A DNA stretch of 64,000 nucleotides from Vicugna pacos (taxonomy: Eukaryota > Chordata > Mammalia > Artiodactyla > Camelidae), in NCBI RefSeq assembly GCF_048564905.1, contig NC_132992.1, forward strand, positions 21,338,501 through 21,402,500. The letters are read 5' to 3'. The notes beneath the pieces were generated by a model. That model was not told the origin of the DNA and did no database searches. It saw nothing but the letters and a program-made list of their open reading frames with translations. Shown here piece after piece: positions 1-11,205 of the stretch; position 1 is the stretch's first letter; each line of letters starts with the position of its first letter. The position numbers were made by a program, and so were the translations under genes.

Positions 1-1224
1 TATCAAATGTATTCTTCCTTTCCCAGTGTGAAGCCTCTCTTGGAGGTCCATTATTAGGCTCTCTTAAGACAGAGAGACAGTTCTCTATGAGGAGGGAAGT
101 ACAGCATAAGTAAGGGAAGGGGATTCTGCATCCCATGTAGCGAGGCTTCTGCTAATGTCAGCCCCAGAATGCTGCTATTCTGGTAGTTCCTCACTGCTGT
201 GGAGTGTACTGTTGGCTTGGGCTTCTTTGTGCTCTTGAGGGGGTCTTTTTGCTTTAGTGTGGTGATGGAGGTTTAAGCCAGGAGATGAATAAGCAAGGGC
301 AAAGAGAGTGATTCTGTGGCATAGATAAGGAGAGAACCAAGGCCTGCTTTCTCCTCTTTTATTTCCTTGGTGTGTGCTCTGGGTTCCTTCACTCAAGCAC
401 AGGCCAATGGGAGAGAACAAAAGGACCCTTCTGTTCATGGGAATGAAAACGTATTCATATTGATGCCCAGTTTTTGTATTATATATGTGTTATATTTATA
501 TATATAAATATAAATATATATACATATATACATACATACATACATATCTGCTTTTCACAGGATTGGAAATGGGTTTTGCCCAAAATCAGCTTGGTGGTAG
601 CAGAATTAGGCTGAGGCTCAGGTCTCCTCAGTTCTAGCCCAGTTTCCTTTTATGCCCCACATTGTGTTCCTTCTAACCTAAAGGCCTTGTCTCAGGATTC
701 TGAATCAGGACAAGAGCAGGAAAGTAGGTAATAGGGAGGGAAGATTAGGCAGGAGAGGCAGGATTTATTTTTTTCCTTTCTTTGCTTTGTGTCTATTTTG
801 GTTTTGCTAAACTGACACATGCTGTCTCTCTTAGAATGATGTCATCTTTCATCCACAGCTTAACTCAGGAATTACCTCCCAGCCACCAACAAAACCAAGA
901 AGCAAAGGTGTAGTTAAGTTATAACGGGACCATTAAGAAACCACATGTCACTTCACTTCGAAAACAATTTGAACTGCTAACAACCCGTAAAGGCTGCTTT
1001 AGGAAGCTTTTATTTTATGACTAAAGGTTCCTTCTGCCGAGAAACCGCATGTTCCAGTCCGAGCAGTGCCGGCATACACCCTGAGTGCCGGTGGAGTCTG
1101 GGATTGAGGCTAGGATTCCGGACCTCCTCGGGTGCCTTGACTTGGCCTTGCTCTGCAGAGCCTTTGTGAGTGGGTGCTGAGCAGCCAGACAGCAGCAAGC
1201 TGCTTTTCTGTTTTTTTCCACCAG
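1..1224. other. TP53BP1 intron, upstream of the first exon in the window
   Basis: No coding exon was recognised; the exon preceding the Tudor exon (it would end ...EDEYFSA) is not here. The stretch holds an AT microsatellite (479-548) and an acceptor polypyrimidine tract at its end. Confidence 0.7.
479..548. repeat. AT-rich microsatellite
   Basis: Mixed TA/TAAATA/CATA short repeats in a TP53BP1 intron. It is likely to vary in length between individuals. Confidence 0.8.
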
Positions 1225-1416
1225 GAGTGGTGAAAGGGCACCGGAAGGAGTCTGGAGAGCTGTACTACAGCATTGAAAAGGAAGGCCAAAGGAAGTGGTA
1301 TAAACGAATGGCTGTCATCTTGTCCTTGGAGCAAGGAAACAGACTGAGAGAGCAGTATGGCCTTGGCCCATATGAGGCAGTGACGCCCCTCACCAAGGCA
1401 GCGGATATCAGCTTAG
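1225..1416 (+). CDS. TP53BP1: TP53BP1 exon: end of tandem Tudor and start of UDR
   Basis: Acceptor ...ttccaccag and donor gtaaga. It encodes [15 protein letters not shown] through TKAADISL. The residues equivalent to human T1609 and S1618, needed for H2A-K15-ubiquitin reading, lie here. The exon ends one base into the Asp codon that follows. Confidence 0.96.
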
Positions 1417-4400
1417 GTAAGACCTCCTGACCAGTTGCCTCGGGGGCCTTGGCCTGCTTGTCAGGGGAGGAGTGGTTTCTAGAGCAATCAGTGATGCTTC
1501 CTTAAATCTTACCGTTCCTGTGTGGTTTATGAGATGGTAATGAGCTCTCATTTTTTGGAGCCACTGAGTATCTCTGTTTTCTTCCCAGGAACAAATAGTA
1601 TAAGTCCTCAGATTTTTCTGGCTCCCCCAGTTCTATAAGGGACCAGACACATTTTAGTCACAGCAGAGGCTGAGACAGAAAATATGGTGGCCTTAAAAGA
1701 GGCTTCCTTCCCCCATGGGAGGTGGAGGAAAGGGTTCATGGATTCTGACAGGGCTGTGCCCAGCATTTTGGAGTTCAGGGCCTCAGAACCTAGGATTTGA
1801 CCTGCCTTTGGCTTACCCTATTGTAGACAATTTGGTGGAAGGGAAACGGAAACGGCGAAGTAACATCAGCTCCCCAGCCACCCCAACTGCCTCCAGCAGC
1901 AGCAGTACAACCCCCACCCGAAAGGTCACAGAAAGCCCTCGTGCCTCCACGGGAGTGCCTTCAGGCAAAAGAAAACTTATCACTTCTGAGGAGGAACGGT
2001 CCCCTGCCAAGCGAGGCCGGAAATCTGCCACTGTGAAACCTGGTGAGTGCTCCCTTTGGCCTCGTTCTCCCTCATGCCACGGCAGAATGCAGGCCAGCTG
2101 CTGGAGAGATGGCCCTTCTGTCCAGGCTACAAAGTTGGGGTCCCGCACAAGCCCACAGGGTACGCAGACAGCGTAGGGATGCCCTTTCCTCTGTGCCAGC
2201 AGAGGCCAGTGGGGTAGGTAGGAAGCCAGGTCCTGATTGGAAATACTCATTGACTCCTGTGTAGCTTCTAGGAGGGAGAGGAAAAGGAATGAATTTTAGG
2301 CATATTCAAAATAGGTAAAAATTTTCTTAGACCTCTTCCTTTGCCTGACACTGCCACCTTCCTCTGAAGCTCTTTTCCCCTCTCCCTTGTGCTCAGGGCC
2401 CTCTGGCTTTCTTAAAAGTCCCACTGAAAGCTGGTGCCTCAGTCTGCATGTCCCCTCTTCCTGCTAACCGCCAGACAACCCCGTTCCAGTCCCTCAAGCT
2501 TCCTATAAACAGTCCATCTGTTGTTCACTGAGTCTGTACCGTGACCCAGCCCCAGCCACTGTGAATTCTGGAGACAGAGGTAGTCTGCAGTGTCTGCCCG
2601 AGGGCACGTTCTTTGTGTGGCAGACTGAGGAGGTCGTTGGTTGTTAGGTCACCCTGGCTCCAGAGCTCCTTTTGTTCCCTGTGTGAGTTGTGCCATCTCC
2701 ACGTCTGTCTAACGCCTCTGCTGTCTTTCCGCGTAAGTGACGCGTGAAACTAAGTGCTGCATACGTGCTGCCTTGTACCGTCCCTAGGAGCTGTAGGTCT
2801 AGAATTCATCTTCTAGTTGAAGAATCTGAGCCATAGAAAAGTTGGCTCACTTTCCCAAGGTGACACTGGAGTCCAGAATTCAGACTCAGGCAGTCTGACT
2901 TTGAAGTCCAGGCTTACATGTGCTACATCAGACTGTTCTCTTGCTGCTGGTTTTATTTTAGGGAGGCATGACCTGTCTGTCATCTTAGCCTCCTAATGAA
3001 CCTACGATTCAGCTTCTCCAAGTCAGGTATTTTGTTTTCTTCTCGAGGATTTATTGGGGCACGCCTAGCATGGTGTTCTGGGGATCCTGGACTGGCTGGT
3101 TCACTTACCTACCCCCAGGTGTTGGAAACCGGGACAGTTGATATGGCTCCATCAACATGTAAAAACACTCTCTTAACTAAGTTTTCTATGCACCGTTCTG
3201 GTGAGAGTCAGGGATAGGGTGGGAGTATCTGCTGGGGACATTTCTTGATAATAAAAATTGAACTTACTACTTTAAAGGCTGCTTCAAAATATCACATATC
3301 CCCGGGAAATCAGAGCACTGGGCAGAGAAAGTGGGCTGAAGATTTCTAGACATTTTCCACTCTGTCTTTCTTTGTATTAGAATCGCCTTTTCTTCAGATG
3401 ACCTAAGAAGTATTTGGTTTGGCTGTATAAAAACAATACTAGTTGATTTTCACTTATGAAAATAGTACATACATTGTCATGACTATAAAATTAAAATACA
3501 CTGAGTTTTTCTGCACTGTAAGTTTCATCCTAGGTGGTTGGCCATAGGGGTGGCCTTTGGTTCATATCTCAAAAATGGTCGTCAGGATATCGCCTGTCCA
3601 TCCTGTTGGGTCCAGGCAATGGTCTGTACCCTGTGCCTCTGTCCTTCCCAGGTGCCGTGGGGGCAGGAGAGTTCGTGAGTCCCTGTGAGAGTGGAGACAA
3701 CATGGGTGAACCCTCTGTCCTGGAAGAGCAGAGAGGGCCTCTGCCTCTCAACAAGACCTTGTTTCTGGGCTATGCCTTTCTCCTCACCATGGCCACCACA
3801 AGTGACAAGTTGGCCAGCCGCTCCAAACTGCCGGACGGTCCTACGGGAAGCAGCGAGGAAGAGGAGGGTAAGAAGCCCTGGGGCTCTGGTACATGTGTAC
3901 TTCCTTTCCATTTGCCTTATGAACCATCTGTAGAGGAGGCAGGGCAAGTGGCAATTGGAATCGGCCTGAAAAATTAATTTAACCCTGCTTTGTGGTTTAT
4001 AGACTATTGTCACAAAATTGCTCTTAAGTGAGTAGTTCTGCAAAACAATCCTGTGAGACAGATGGGAGAAAGGTCTTATCATCCATTTTACAGACAAGGA
4101 CCCAGGCTTGGAGAGGTTAAATAATTGCTTTTTATCCACGATAATGGTAGGCTTGGAATTGGTGTTCATTTCACCTGCCACAATTAATCACCCACATCAG
4201 TCAGGTTTCTGAATGCCCTGCCATCCTTCCCACTGTGTTCTGGGGGCAACTGCTAGAGAAAACACACATCGGTGGTAAAGTCCACTCTGTTGAGGTCTGT
4301 GTATAAGACTGGGAATGTGGTGTGCCCAAGGTCCCCAGGGTGATTTCAGAGAAACAGCCTCTAGGCCTTTCCAGCTCTTGTACTTTCTTCAACCTTAAAC

Positions 4401-7400
4401 TAAATCTACACATTGCATTTCTGTGTTGTCTGTTACTTAGGGTTTGAGTGAAGGCTGCAGTGGGGAGAGTTAAAAATTATTTCAAGTGTTTAAAGAGTCT
4501 GTGATCTAGGAGAGAAAACTGTCAGATACAGATACACACTGTAAAGTAAGGGCCTCACCCAGCACTGCAGTATCCAGATGTGTCTGCGAAGGCTAACATT
4601 CAGGTGGATTGATGTTCTACAAGTTACAGTTCTGACTGTTTAGGCTTGCAAGAGGGAATCAAATTAGGGAACATGGTTATCAGAAAATAGCACAACTGCA
4701 GATCTGTGATGGTTGGCATTTCAGGTGTGGATGATTTTCCTAATTTATCTCTCACCAAATCCAGCCACATAGTGATCTGTACGGGGACATGGGAAGGGTA
4801 GTCAGGGAGTTGGAGGTAAGGTGGATGCTATCTGGAAGGTGCATAAACAGTCCTCAGTAGAGGGGCTCTGGTGTGGGAGCAGGTGTAGCACATAGGGGTT
4901 CAATGTTAAGTGTAGGCCACACCCAGGCTGTCAGCATTCAGATAGGTGCAGTGGGATATAAGATGTGTGAGGAGTTTCCCAATCAGGAATGTGGTTTTAC
5001 TCTGATCATAAGTGGTTGGGAGTCCTTTGAGGATTCTGCCAAGACATGTGTCATGGTATCAAAAGGTTTGTGGTCTTGTTTTCTTTTGCTTTCACAGTAT
5101 TGCTGGACTTGTCTTTACTCTCCAGCCCACTCCTAGCCCTTTCCTAGACCAGGACTTCCCACAGCAGCCCTGTAGCTGTTTTAGTTGTTGACTGGTACAG
5201 CATGGCTAAGAAAGTTGACTTCGGTATGAGATGCAGACTGTTGAAGTCCTTAAAAATCTGTGAGCCTGTGAGAGAGCTAATAAACCTGAAAGTTCCCTCC
5301 ATTTCCTGTATCCCCCCTTGCGGACATACCAGATGTTTTTAATCCCATTCTTGTACCATGAGTGAGGAGAGGCAGGCTTTGTCTAAATGAGGAGTTTGGA
5401 CAGGTATTTAGCAGGATCTCCAGGTTTCTTATGGAAAGTGTGGTTATGGTGAGCATGTCTGCTTTATGTTGCTCCTTCATCCTTGAACATTGCCCCAACA
5501 GTACCAAGATCCTCGATACTTTTGTTATGTGAGGATGTTGAGAGTTCCCTCAATCTCAAGAAGCCTGAGACATTTGTATTGAAACAATCCTCTATAGAAT
5601 TAGGTTTTCAAGAAACTGTGATATGTCTTGTAGATAAATGGGGATCTCTTTCATTTATACCAGGAGCTCAGTAAAATATTTGAGTCCATCTTGTGAGACA
5701 TATTTAGTAATGAGTTGAGAATATGGTACCCGGTCTTGGTAGGCAGTGGCACATCATCAGGGACCCATCAGCCACAGGGACTGACTCCAGAGTAGGGTGT
5801 ATTACCTTCATCCTTGATTTAGATGATGGAATTAAAAACCTGTTCATTTTAGCCTCTGGTTGGGTAGGGCCACTTATGAAGTCAAAAGTGAAGAAAATTA
5901 AATGTAAGGTAACTTAGAAAAATTAGAGAAATGGACTGCCCAGACAGAGGAACATTTGATGACACAAATGCAAGGTAATGTAGACGAGAATTAAAATCTA
6001 GATAGGTTGAGGCTAGAAATGGTCCTCGACGAAGTAGACATAAAATAGAAGTCTTGAGAAAAATAAAGGACCATGAGGGGACTTGGCAGTGACTAAGCTG
6101 TAGTGTTGGTACTGAAAACTGTGACGCATTGTATTGAGGTGGGTCAAAAGGATGGCACAACAACTGAGGATCAGTCCTGCTGTATTCTGAGTTTCTTATA
6201 ACCATTTAGTTTCCAGTTTGAGAAGAATGTGAATGCTGAATCAAGAAAAGAGCAGTGAAAGTGAATAGGCTAGCCAGTCAGACCTAAACAGAGCCTGAGT
6301 TTGGGGTATCAACACTGCCTGAGCAGCCCCAGCAGCAGGGGGGGCACCAAAGGGCTGAGGGGAAGGAGGGGCCGTGGTGGGGGCCTGCTCTGCCAGGTTT
6401 TACCACTGGGTATGAGGGACGAAGGGAGTGTTCCTGGCACTAAACTTCTATGCGTTCGGTTGGGTTTTTATTTGTGATAAGTTCATTAGAACTTCTCAGA
6501 ACTCCTAATTAACTAAAATCTCTAATGTCTTTTTTTCTTTTTTTTTAATGTGTTATTTATATATGAGAGGAGCAGATGACGAGAAAACAAGCTCAAATTA
6601 GATATTGGTCAAAAGAAGCAGTTTCTAATTGCCTAGGGTCATTACAGCTTCAGCCTCATCTCATAACTTCTGCTTCACCCTCAAGACTAGAGCAGTCATT
6701 GATGTTCAGTGTCCTGAGGTACTTCAAGATCATCAAAGGTAGATAGTTTTCAATAAAAAGGTTGAGTCAGGATTTTCTGGCTAACCTTCATTTAATCAGT
6801 TAAATGTTAGAAACCTCATTTTCTTTAAGCATTTTGGTTTACCAGGGTTTTAGTGTATAGGGGATAAAAATGCTGATAAAAGGTGAATCTGAAACTTTAT
6901 TATAAAAAGTACTAATCAGCCATTCTTCATCTCCACAGAAGGCAGAATTAGAGAAAATAGGCTTAGATTGCAGGACAGATTTAGGGTAGACATAAGGAAG
7001 AACTTCCTGATGGTAAGGGTTACTCAAATCAGAGTACATTATTGTGGGAAGAGGGTGCGTGTCCATCCCTATGCACAGTCCCATGACTCATTCTTAGTGC
7101 AGAAAGCTTTGATGTTTTCAGAACTAGGACCTGTCTCCATTTCTCATCTTCCCCACTCCTCCTGCTCTTGTCCCTTTTTTTGGCAGCATTTTATAGGCCT
7201 CAAAACAGCTCTCTGACCCATGGGGAGGCCCTTACCTGTCTTTGGAATACAGTACTGTAGAGATAGCTGGGGGTAGGAAAGGGGGCAGTAAGAAGCAGGC
7301 TTAAAGTAGCAAATAGGAAACCAACTAATGATAATCATCTTTTTTTAATAGAATTTTTAGAAATTCCTCCTTTCAACAAGCAGTACACAGAATCCCAGCT

Positions 7401-9285
7401 TCGTGCAGGAGCTGGCTATATTCTTGAAGACTTCAATGAAGCCCAGGTGAGGAGTTCCTTTGGGTAGCTTCCCAGAGGGCTAGTGAAGAGAAGAGCCCAC
7501 TTGCTATGGTTCTGTTGCTGGGACAAAAGCAGGTTAAAACTTGTGTTTAATAGAAAGCCTTATTATAGTGTGCTGATCCTTAGCCTGAAAGGCTGATAAA
7601 TAACACGGGGCTTGGTTGTCCCTTGAGGGTTCAGGCCCCCAGAAAGCTGCAGGTGAAGCAGGGCAGTTACCTAGGGAAGCTGCTTGGGCCTGTCAGTGAG
7701 GGAAGAGGCGTGGGCCAGGACAGGCTCAGTCACATTTTGGATAGTATTCGGAAGTGTTCAGATTTGTTCTCTGTGACTCACTCAGGCTGCCGTTCAGGAG
7801 CTTAGAAGTCACCAGACCCACTGGTTCTGTTCCTTTTCTTCCAGTGTAACACAGCCTACCAGTGTCTCCTCATTGCGGATCAGCATTGTCGAACCCGGAA
7901 GTACTTCCTGTGCCTTGCCAGTGGGATTCCTTGTGTGTCTCATGTCTGGGTCCATGACAGTTGCCATGCCAACCAGCTCCAGAATTACCGCAATTATCTG
8001 CTGCCAGCTGGGTACAGCCTTGAGGAGCAAAGAATTCTGGATTGGTGAGTATTTGGGAGCCCATCTAGAAGGGAAGAGCGGAGGACAGCAAGCTTCCCGA
8101 GGGGGAGGATCTAGGTGAGAGAGTAAATATTCCTAGAAACTGCAATGATCAGAGGATAAATTACACAATTTGAGTGGGTTTGAGATTATGTGAGGAGTTC
8201 ATCTGGTTTCTTTTCTTTTCCTGGAGTGTACTGCTTAGGGACCTTTTGAAAATGTGTGAGATTTTTCACATGGGTTCAGTATTCTCAACCTGTCAGGTTA
8301 GGAGACTAAGTTTTAACCAAGACATTTAAAAATGCAGGCTCAGGAGCATGATTTGGCTTCTTGTCCTCAGGCCAAACCTGGAAATCAGAAGGAGTGGATT
8401 AGAGGGTCAGGATCCCAGAGAGTACACATCAGAGAAAGAGGGAAGAGGGGGTGATGCCCCCCAGTGCAGAGCCTTTGAGAGCATTCACATGTACCTGAGT
8501 CCCTTTGCAGAAAGGCTGTGGTTGGATAGTATCTGTCATGCTGTGTCTCTGACTCCTTCATAGGCAACCCCGTGAAAACCCTTTCCAGAACCTGAAGGTA
8601 CTCTTGGTATCAGACCAACAGCAGAACTTCCTGGAGCTCTGGTCTGAGATCCTCATGACAGGAGGGGCAGCCTCTGTGAAGCAGCACCATTCAAGTGCCC
8701 ATAACAAAGGTACCAGGAAAGTGTGTGTGTTGTTGCTCCAAGGATGTCTGTAACCCTTAGGTGTTAGGCCTTGTGGTCCAAGTCTCAGTCCTGATAGGCT
8801 AACCGTATCCATATTTCTAAGAGAAGAAAAGTACCACCTTCAAAAGGTGCGCCAACATGAGTGAAGCACTGGGCTGTTTATGCTTCTCCTGGTGTCCAGT
8901 GGTCTGTCTGCTAAACGCAGGGTCAGCCCATAGTGATTCTTACTTCTCACTCCTGGTTGTGATCAGAGGCCCTGGGTATGATAGGAAGGGCTTCAGTTTG
9001 GGCAGAGTGGGGTATACTGGTTAGAAGGCTCGTCTGTCTTTCATGGAAGGCTAAATTGAGTCTCCTTTCCTCGTTCGCCTTCCTCTGCTTCCTGCAGATA
9101 TTGCTTTAGGGGTGTTTGACGTGGTGGTGACGGACCCCTCGTGCCCAGCTTCGGTGCTGAAGTGTGCTGAAGCATTGCAGCTGCCTGTGGTGTCGCAAGA
9201 GTGGGTGATCCAGTGCCTCATTGTTGGGGAGAGAATTGGATTCAAGCAGCATCCAAAATATAAACATGATTACGTTTCTCACTGA
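1225..9285 (+). CDS. TP53BP1: TP53-binding protein 1 (53BP1), C-terminal part (last 7 coding exons)
   Basis: 53BP1 is a chromatin-bound scaffold that steers DNA double-strand-break repair toward end joining. Seven exons join in frame: 1225-1416, 1827-2042, 3652-3867, 7352-7446, 7845-8044, 8564-8709, 9098-9285, all with AG/GT borders. They encode 416 whole codons matching human 53BP1 from about residue 1557 to the end (human total 1972). In order they hold the second half of the tandem Tudor fold that reads H4K20me2, the ubiquitin-dependent recruitment (UDR) segment with [14 protein letters not shown], a Ser/Thr-rich linker, a bipartite basic nuclear-localisation segment (SGKRKL...SPAKRGRKS), and the tandem BRCT repeats ending KYKHDYVSH. 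The gene is cut by the left window edge; the first exon starts inside a Gly codon. It runs tail-to-tail with TUBGCP4. Matching was from memory of the human protein; no frame break was seen. Confidence 0.97.
1827..2042 (+). CDS. TP53BP1: TP53BP1 exon: Ser/Thr-rich linker and NLS
   Basis: It starts at [12 protein letters not shown] after the acceptor ttgtag and ends ATVKP before the donor gtgagt. It contains SSSSSTTPT-type low complexity and the basic NLS pair around [22 protein letters not shown] (two clusters). A long antisense reading frame over this exon is a composition artefact. Confidence 0.96.
2043..3651. other. TP53BP1 intron
   Basis: No exon was seen. A MIR-like fragment lies at 2830-2935; otherwise it is unremarkable unique-looking sequence. 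Confidence 0.6.
2830..2935 (-). repeat. MIR-like SINE fragment
   Basis: The text resembles the MIR core in reverse (cttgcccaaggtcac-type segment, here ttcccaaggtgacactgg, then cagactcaggcagtctgac). The match is from memory; a diverged ancient mammalian repeat. Confidence 0.5.
3652..3867 (+). CDS. TP53BP1: TP53BP1 exon: entry to BRCT1
   Basis: Acceptor ttcccag, donor gtaaga. It encodes [17 protein letters not shown] through [15 protein letters not shown] and SSEEEE. This is the linker and first strand/helix region of the first BRCT repeat. Confidence 0.96.
4015..4130 (-). repeat. MIR-like SINE fragment
   Basis: The core-like text 'ccattttacagacaaggac...ggagaggttaaataa' is the reverse-orientation hallmark of MIR/MIRb. 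Confidence 0.55.
6955..7200 (+). repeat. CR1/L3-like LINE fragment
   Basis: The stretch 'gacagatttagggtagacataaggaagaac' (split here at 6978-7010) resembles the conserved 3' part of old CR1/L3 LINEs of amniotes. Similar weak text may begin near 5700. The family call is tentative. Confidence 0.35.
7352..7446 (+). CDS. TP53BP1: TP53BP1 exon: BRCT1
   Basis: Acceptor tttttaatag, donor gtgagg. It encodes [20 protein letters not shown] and onward to ILEDFNEAQ. Confidence 0.96.
7845..8044 (+). CDS. TP53BP1: TP53BP1 exon: BRCT1 and inter-BRCT linker
   Basis: Acceptor cttccag, donor gtgagt. It encodes [19 protein letters not shown] through [11 protein letters not shown]. The Trp codon is split across the junction. 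Confidence 0.96.
8564..8709 (+). CDS. TP53BP1: TP53BP1 exon: start of BRCT2
   Basis: Acceptor cttcatag, donor gtacca, which is weaker than the gtaag/gtgag consensus. It encodes [20 protein letters not shown] through [12 protein letters not shown], including the second-repeat phosphopeptide-pocket segment. Confidence 0.95.
9098..9285 (+). CDS. TP53BP1: TP53BP1 last coding exon: end of BRCT2
   Basis: Acceptor ttcctgcag. It encodes [20 protein letters not shown] through KYKHDYVSH and ends at TGA (9283-9285). The 3' UTR follows directly. Confidence 0.96.
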
Positions 9286-9445
9286 GGATACTCGGTCTTC
9301 CTGGTTTTATCCCCTGCTGTTGTGAAGATTGTGTTTTAACCAGGTTTTAATATGTCGTGTGTAACTGGATTCCTTGCATGGATCTTGTATATAGTTTTAT
9401 TTGCTGGACTTTTATGATAAAATAAATGTTGAATCTCTTTGGTTG
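9286..9445 (+). terminator. TP53BP1: TP53BP1 3' UTR and polyadenylation signal
   Basis: A canonical AATAAA lies at 9421-9426, 136 bases after the stop, followed by a T/G-rich stretch (ttggttgtag) typical of a downstream element. Cleavage is inferred near 9440. This leaves about 1.75 kb to the TUBGCP4 stop on the opposite strand. Confidence 0.75.
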
Positions 9446-11192
9446 TAGTAACTGGGATTTCTTCATCCATTTCTTTAAGCTTAATCAGAACAAATAGCAA
9501 GATAAAACATAATACCGTCTCTGTAGGTTCAGTGGGCTTGTTCTTTGGAAGGATAGCTAGTGAAGGAAAATAACGGAGTTGAATTTAAAGTTTTTGTTAG
9601 CAGATTAACCTGGGCTGTCAAATTCAGTGCTGCTTCCAGATTTTAAAACAGGTTCAGGTAAATAGTTGTGACAAAAGTTGAATGGAATTGGGCACAGCTA
9701 TTAGTTTCCTGGCAATTTTTAAAAAATCAATTTTTAGAGTTGAGCTCACCAACAGCTGACCTGTGGGTACTGTACGCTCAGAGCTGAAAGGGAAACGGAC
9801 CAGTCGCTGTTTGCGGGTGGTGCCTGTAGACTTGATGGGATGACTTTCTGCAAGGATAAACACGAGAAACAGTGAAAACACTTGGAAATGTCAGAAGCTC
9901 TAGTCAGAGGTCCAAATTTTTATTCCTGTGATTGTAACAGCTGCTGGAAGCCATTCCTTTTGTGCCCCAGCCTTATCCTGTTGCTGTCCTCTCACTCTCT
10001 AAAGCAAGGTTTACAAATCTTTTTCTGCCAAATAGTATCTTAGGCTTTGTGAGCCATTTGGTGTGCGACAACTCCTCACCTTTGCCATGACAGCATGAAA
10101 GCAGCCACAGACAATAGGTCAGCAACTGAGTGTAGCTGGGTCCCAATAAAACTCTACTTACAAAACAGGCGGCTGGCCATAGTGTGCCATCCTCTGCTCC
10201 ACACAGCAGTGGAAGGGGTCATCTTCCTCTGAGTTACAGGAATAAGGGTGACAGTATGTGGCAGATGTAGAGATGACCACCAGATAGATGGGCTACAACT
10301 GAGGCCAGAATATGCTGCATTTTGCTTCAGTTTGGAGAGAGGTGTTCAGTGAGTATTTATTTTGGTTCACATTGATATGAAGATTGTTAATTTTCAGTGA
10401 TGGTTGGGCCAGATTAGGAGACCCTCAACTCCTTTGGTTTTTCTGAGGTGGGATAGTTAGACCTGAATCTTCCAGTATTCAAAATCTAACAATTTGACTT
10501 AATTTTTTTTCTTAAGGACCTTTTTTTTTGTTAAAAAAACAAAAAACTTTAAACACATTGTCAGTAGTTAGAATTAACCCTCTTACCAGTCTGAAATAAT
10601 TGGAAGTTACTGGTAAAATCCTTCAGATGCACATTTTTGAAGATCCTTAAGGATGGGCTGTCAGTTTCAACTTCTGGAGGAGGACAGAAGGCCTGTGGAG
10701 TAAAGGGAAGCCTATCCGACCTGGTGCTGTTCCGCCTAGTGGTAACATCCAGCAGTTGACCTATTTATAAATATCATTCCTTTTGCACATTACTATTTAA
10801 CTTTCTGAGCGGTATAACTTAACTGCTTTGTCTCTTGCAGCTTGGACAGTACCTGGGCACACAGCAGGTGCTCAGTAAATGAGCATATCCCACAACTGTT
10901 CTCAGTGTAGCAGCTCCTGCGTGGTCAGCAGAGGGAGAGCCAGTGCCACAAGTCCTCCTTGGTGGATGAGTTAAGAATTCCCCTAAGGTGGGACGGGTGT
11001 CCTTTTCACAGGGGAAGGAGGGGCAGGATTTATACTCATTCATGTTGAAAAACTGCTTCTAGGAGAAAAAGTAGAGCTTTTCCGGTAGGCTGCAGACATC
11101 TGGTGGCTGGCTAGAGAATGGGGTGCTTTGTTTTCTATCTTCTGTTACAACGCAGTGGGACTGACTTATTTAAGTCTGTGGACCAGAAATTC
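9446..11192 (-). other. TUBGCP4: TUBGCP4 3' UTR / region between two convergent genes
   Basis: No coding exon on either strand. Candidate poly(A) signals for the minus-strand gene (TTTATT on +) are at 10356-10361 and 9919-9924; using the first gives a 3' UTR of about 0.85 kb, the second about 1.3 kb. An hAT-type repeat lies at about 10005-10185. Confidence 0.5.
10005..10185 (-). mobile_element. non-autonomous hAT-type DNA transposon fragment
   Basis: The text 'ttttctgccaaatagtatcttaggctttg' (10020-10048) and 'aataaaactctacttacaaaa' near 10145-10165 matches, in reverse, a common mammalian hAT MITE whose consensus has 'tttgtaaataaagttttattgg'. The exact family name was not resolved. Confidence 0.5.
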
Positions 11193-11205
11193 TCACATCC
11201 CAAAA
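11193..11205 (-). CDS. TUBGCP4: TUBGCP4 last coding exon (13 coding bases plus 3' UTR)
   Basis: After the acceptor cttttgcag it completes Ser and encodes Phe-Gly-Met then TGA (11195 down to 11193), matching the human C terminus SFGM. Too short for any ORF search; found by splice phase and the known C-terminal residues. Confidence 0.9.

Larger units (their letters stand above)
3868..7351. other. TP53BP1 intron, 3.5 kb
   Basis: No exon was recognised. It holds a MIR-like fragment (about 4015-4130) and an old CR1/L3-like LINE stretch, clearest at 6955-7200. The rest is unclassified. Confidence 0.55.

Noticed and set aside
1813-2250. 145-codon minus-strand frame
   Set aside because: Antisense shadow of the Ser-rich TP53BP1 exon.
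3582-4181. 199-codon minus-strand frame
   Set aside because: It overlaps a TP53BP1 exon in antisense and runs into an intronic MIR; no splice or family support.
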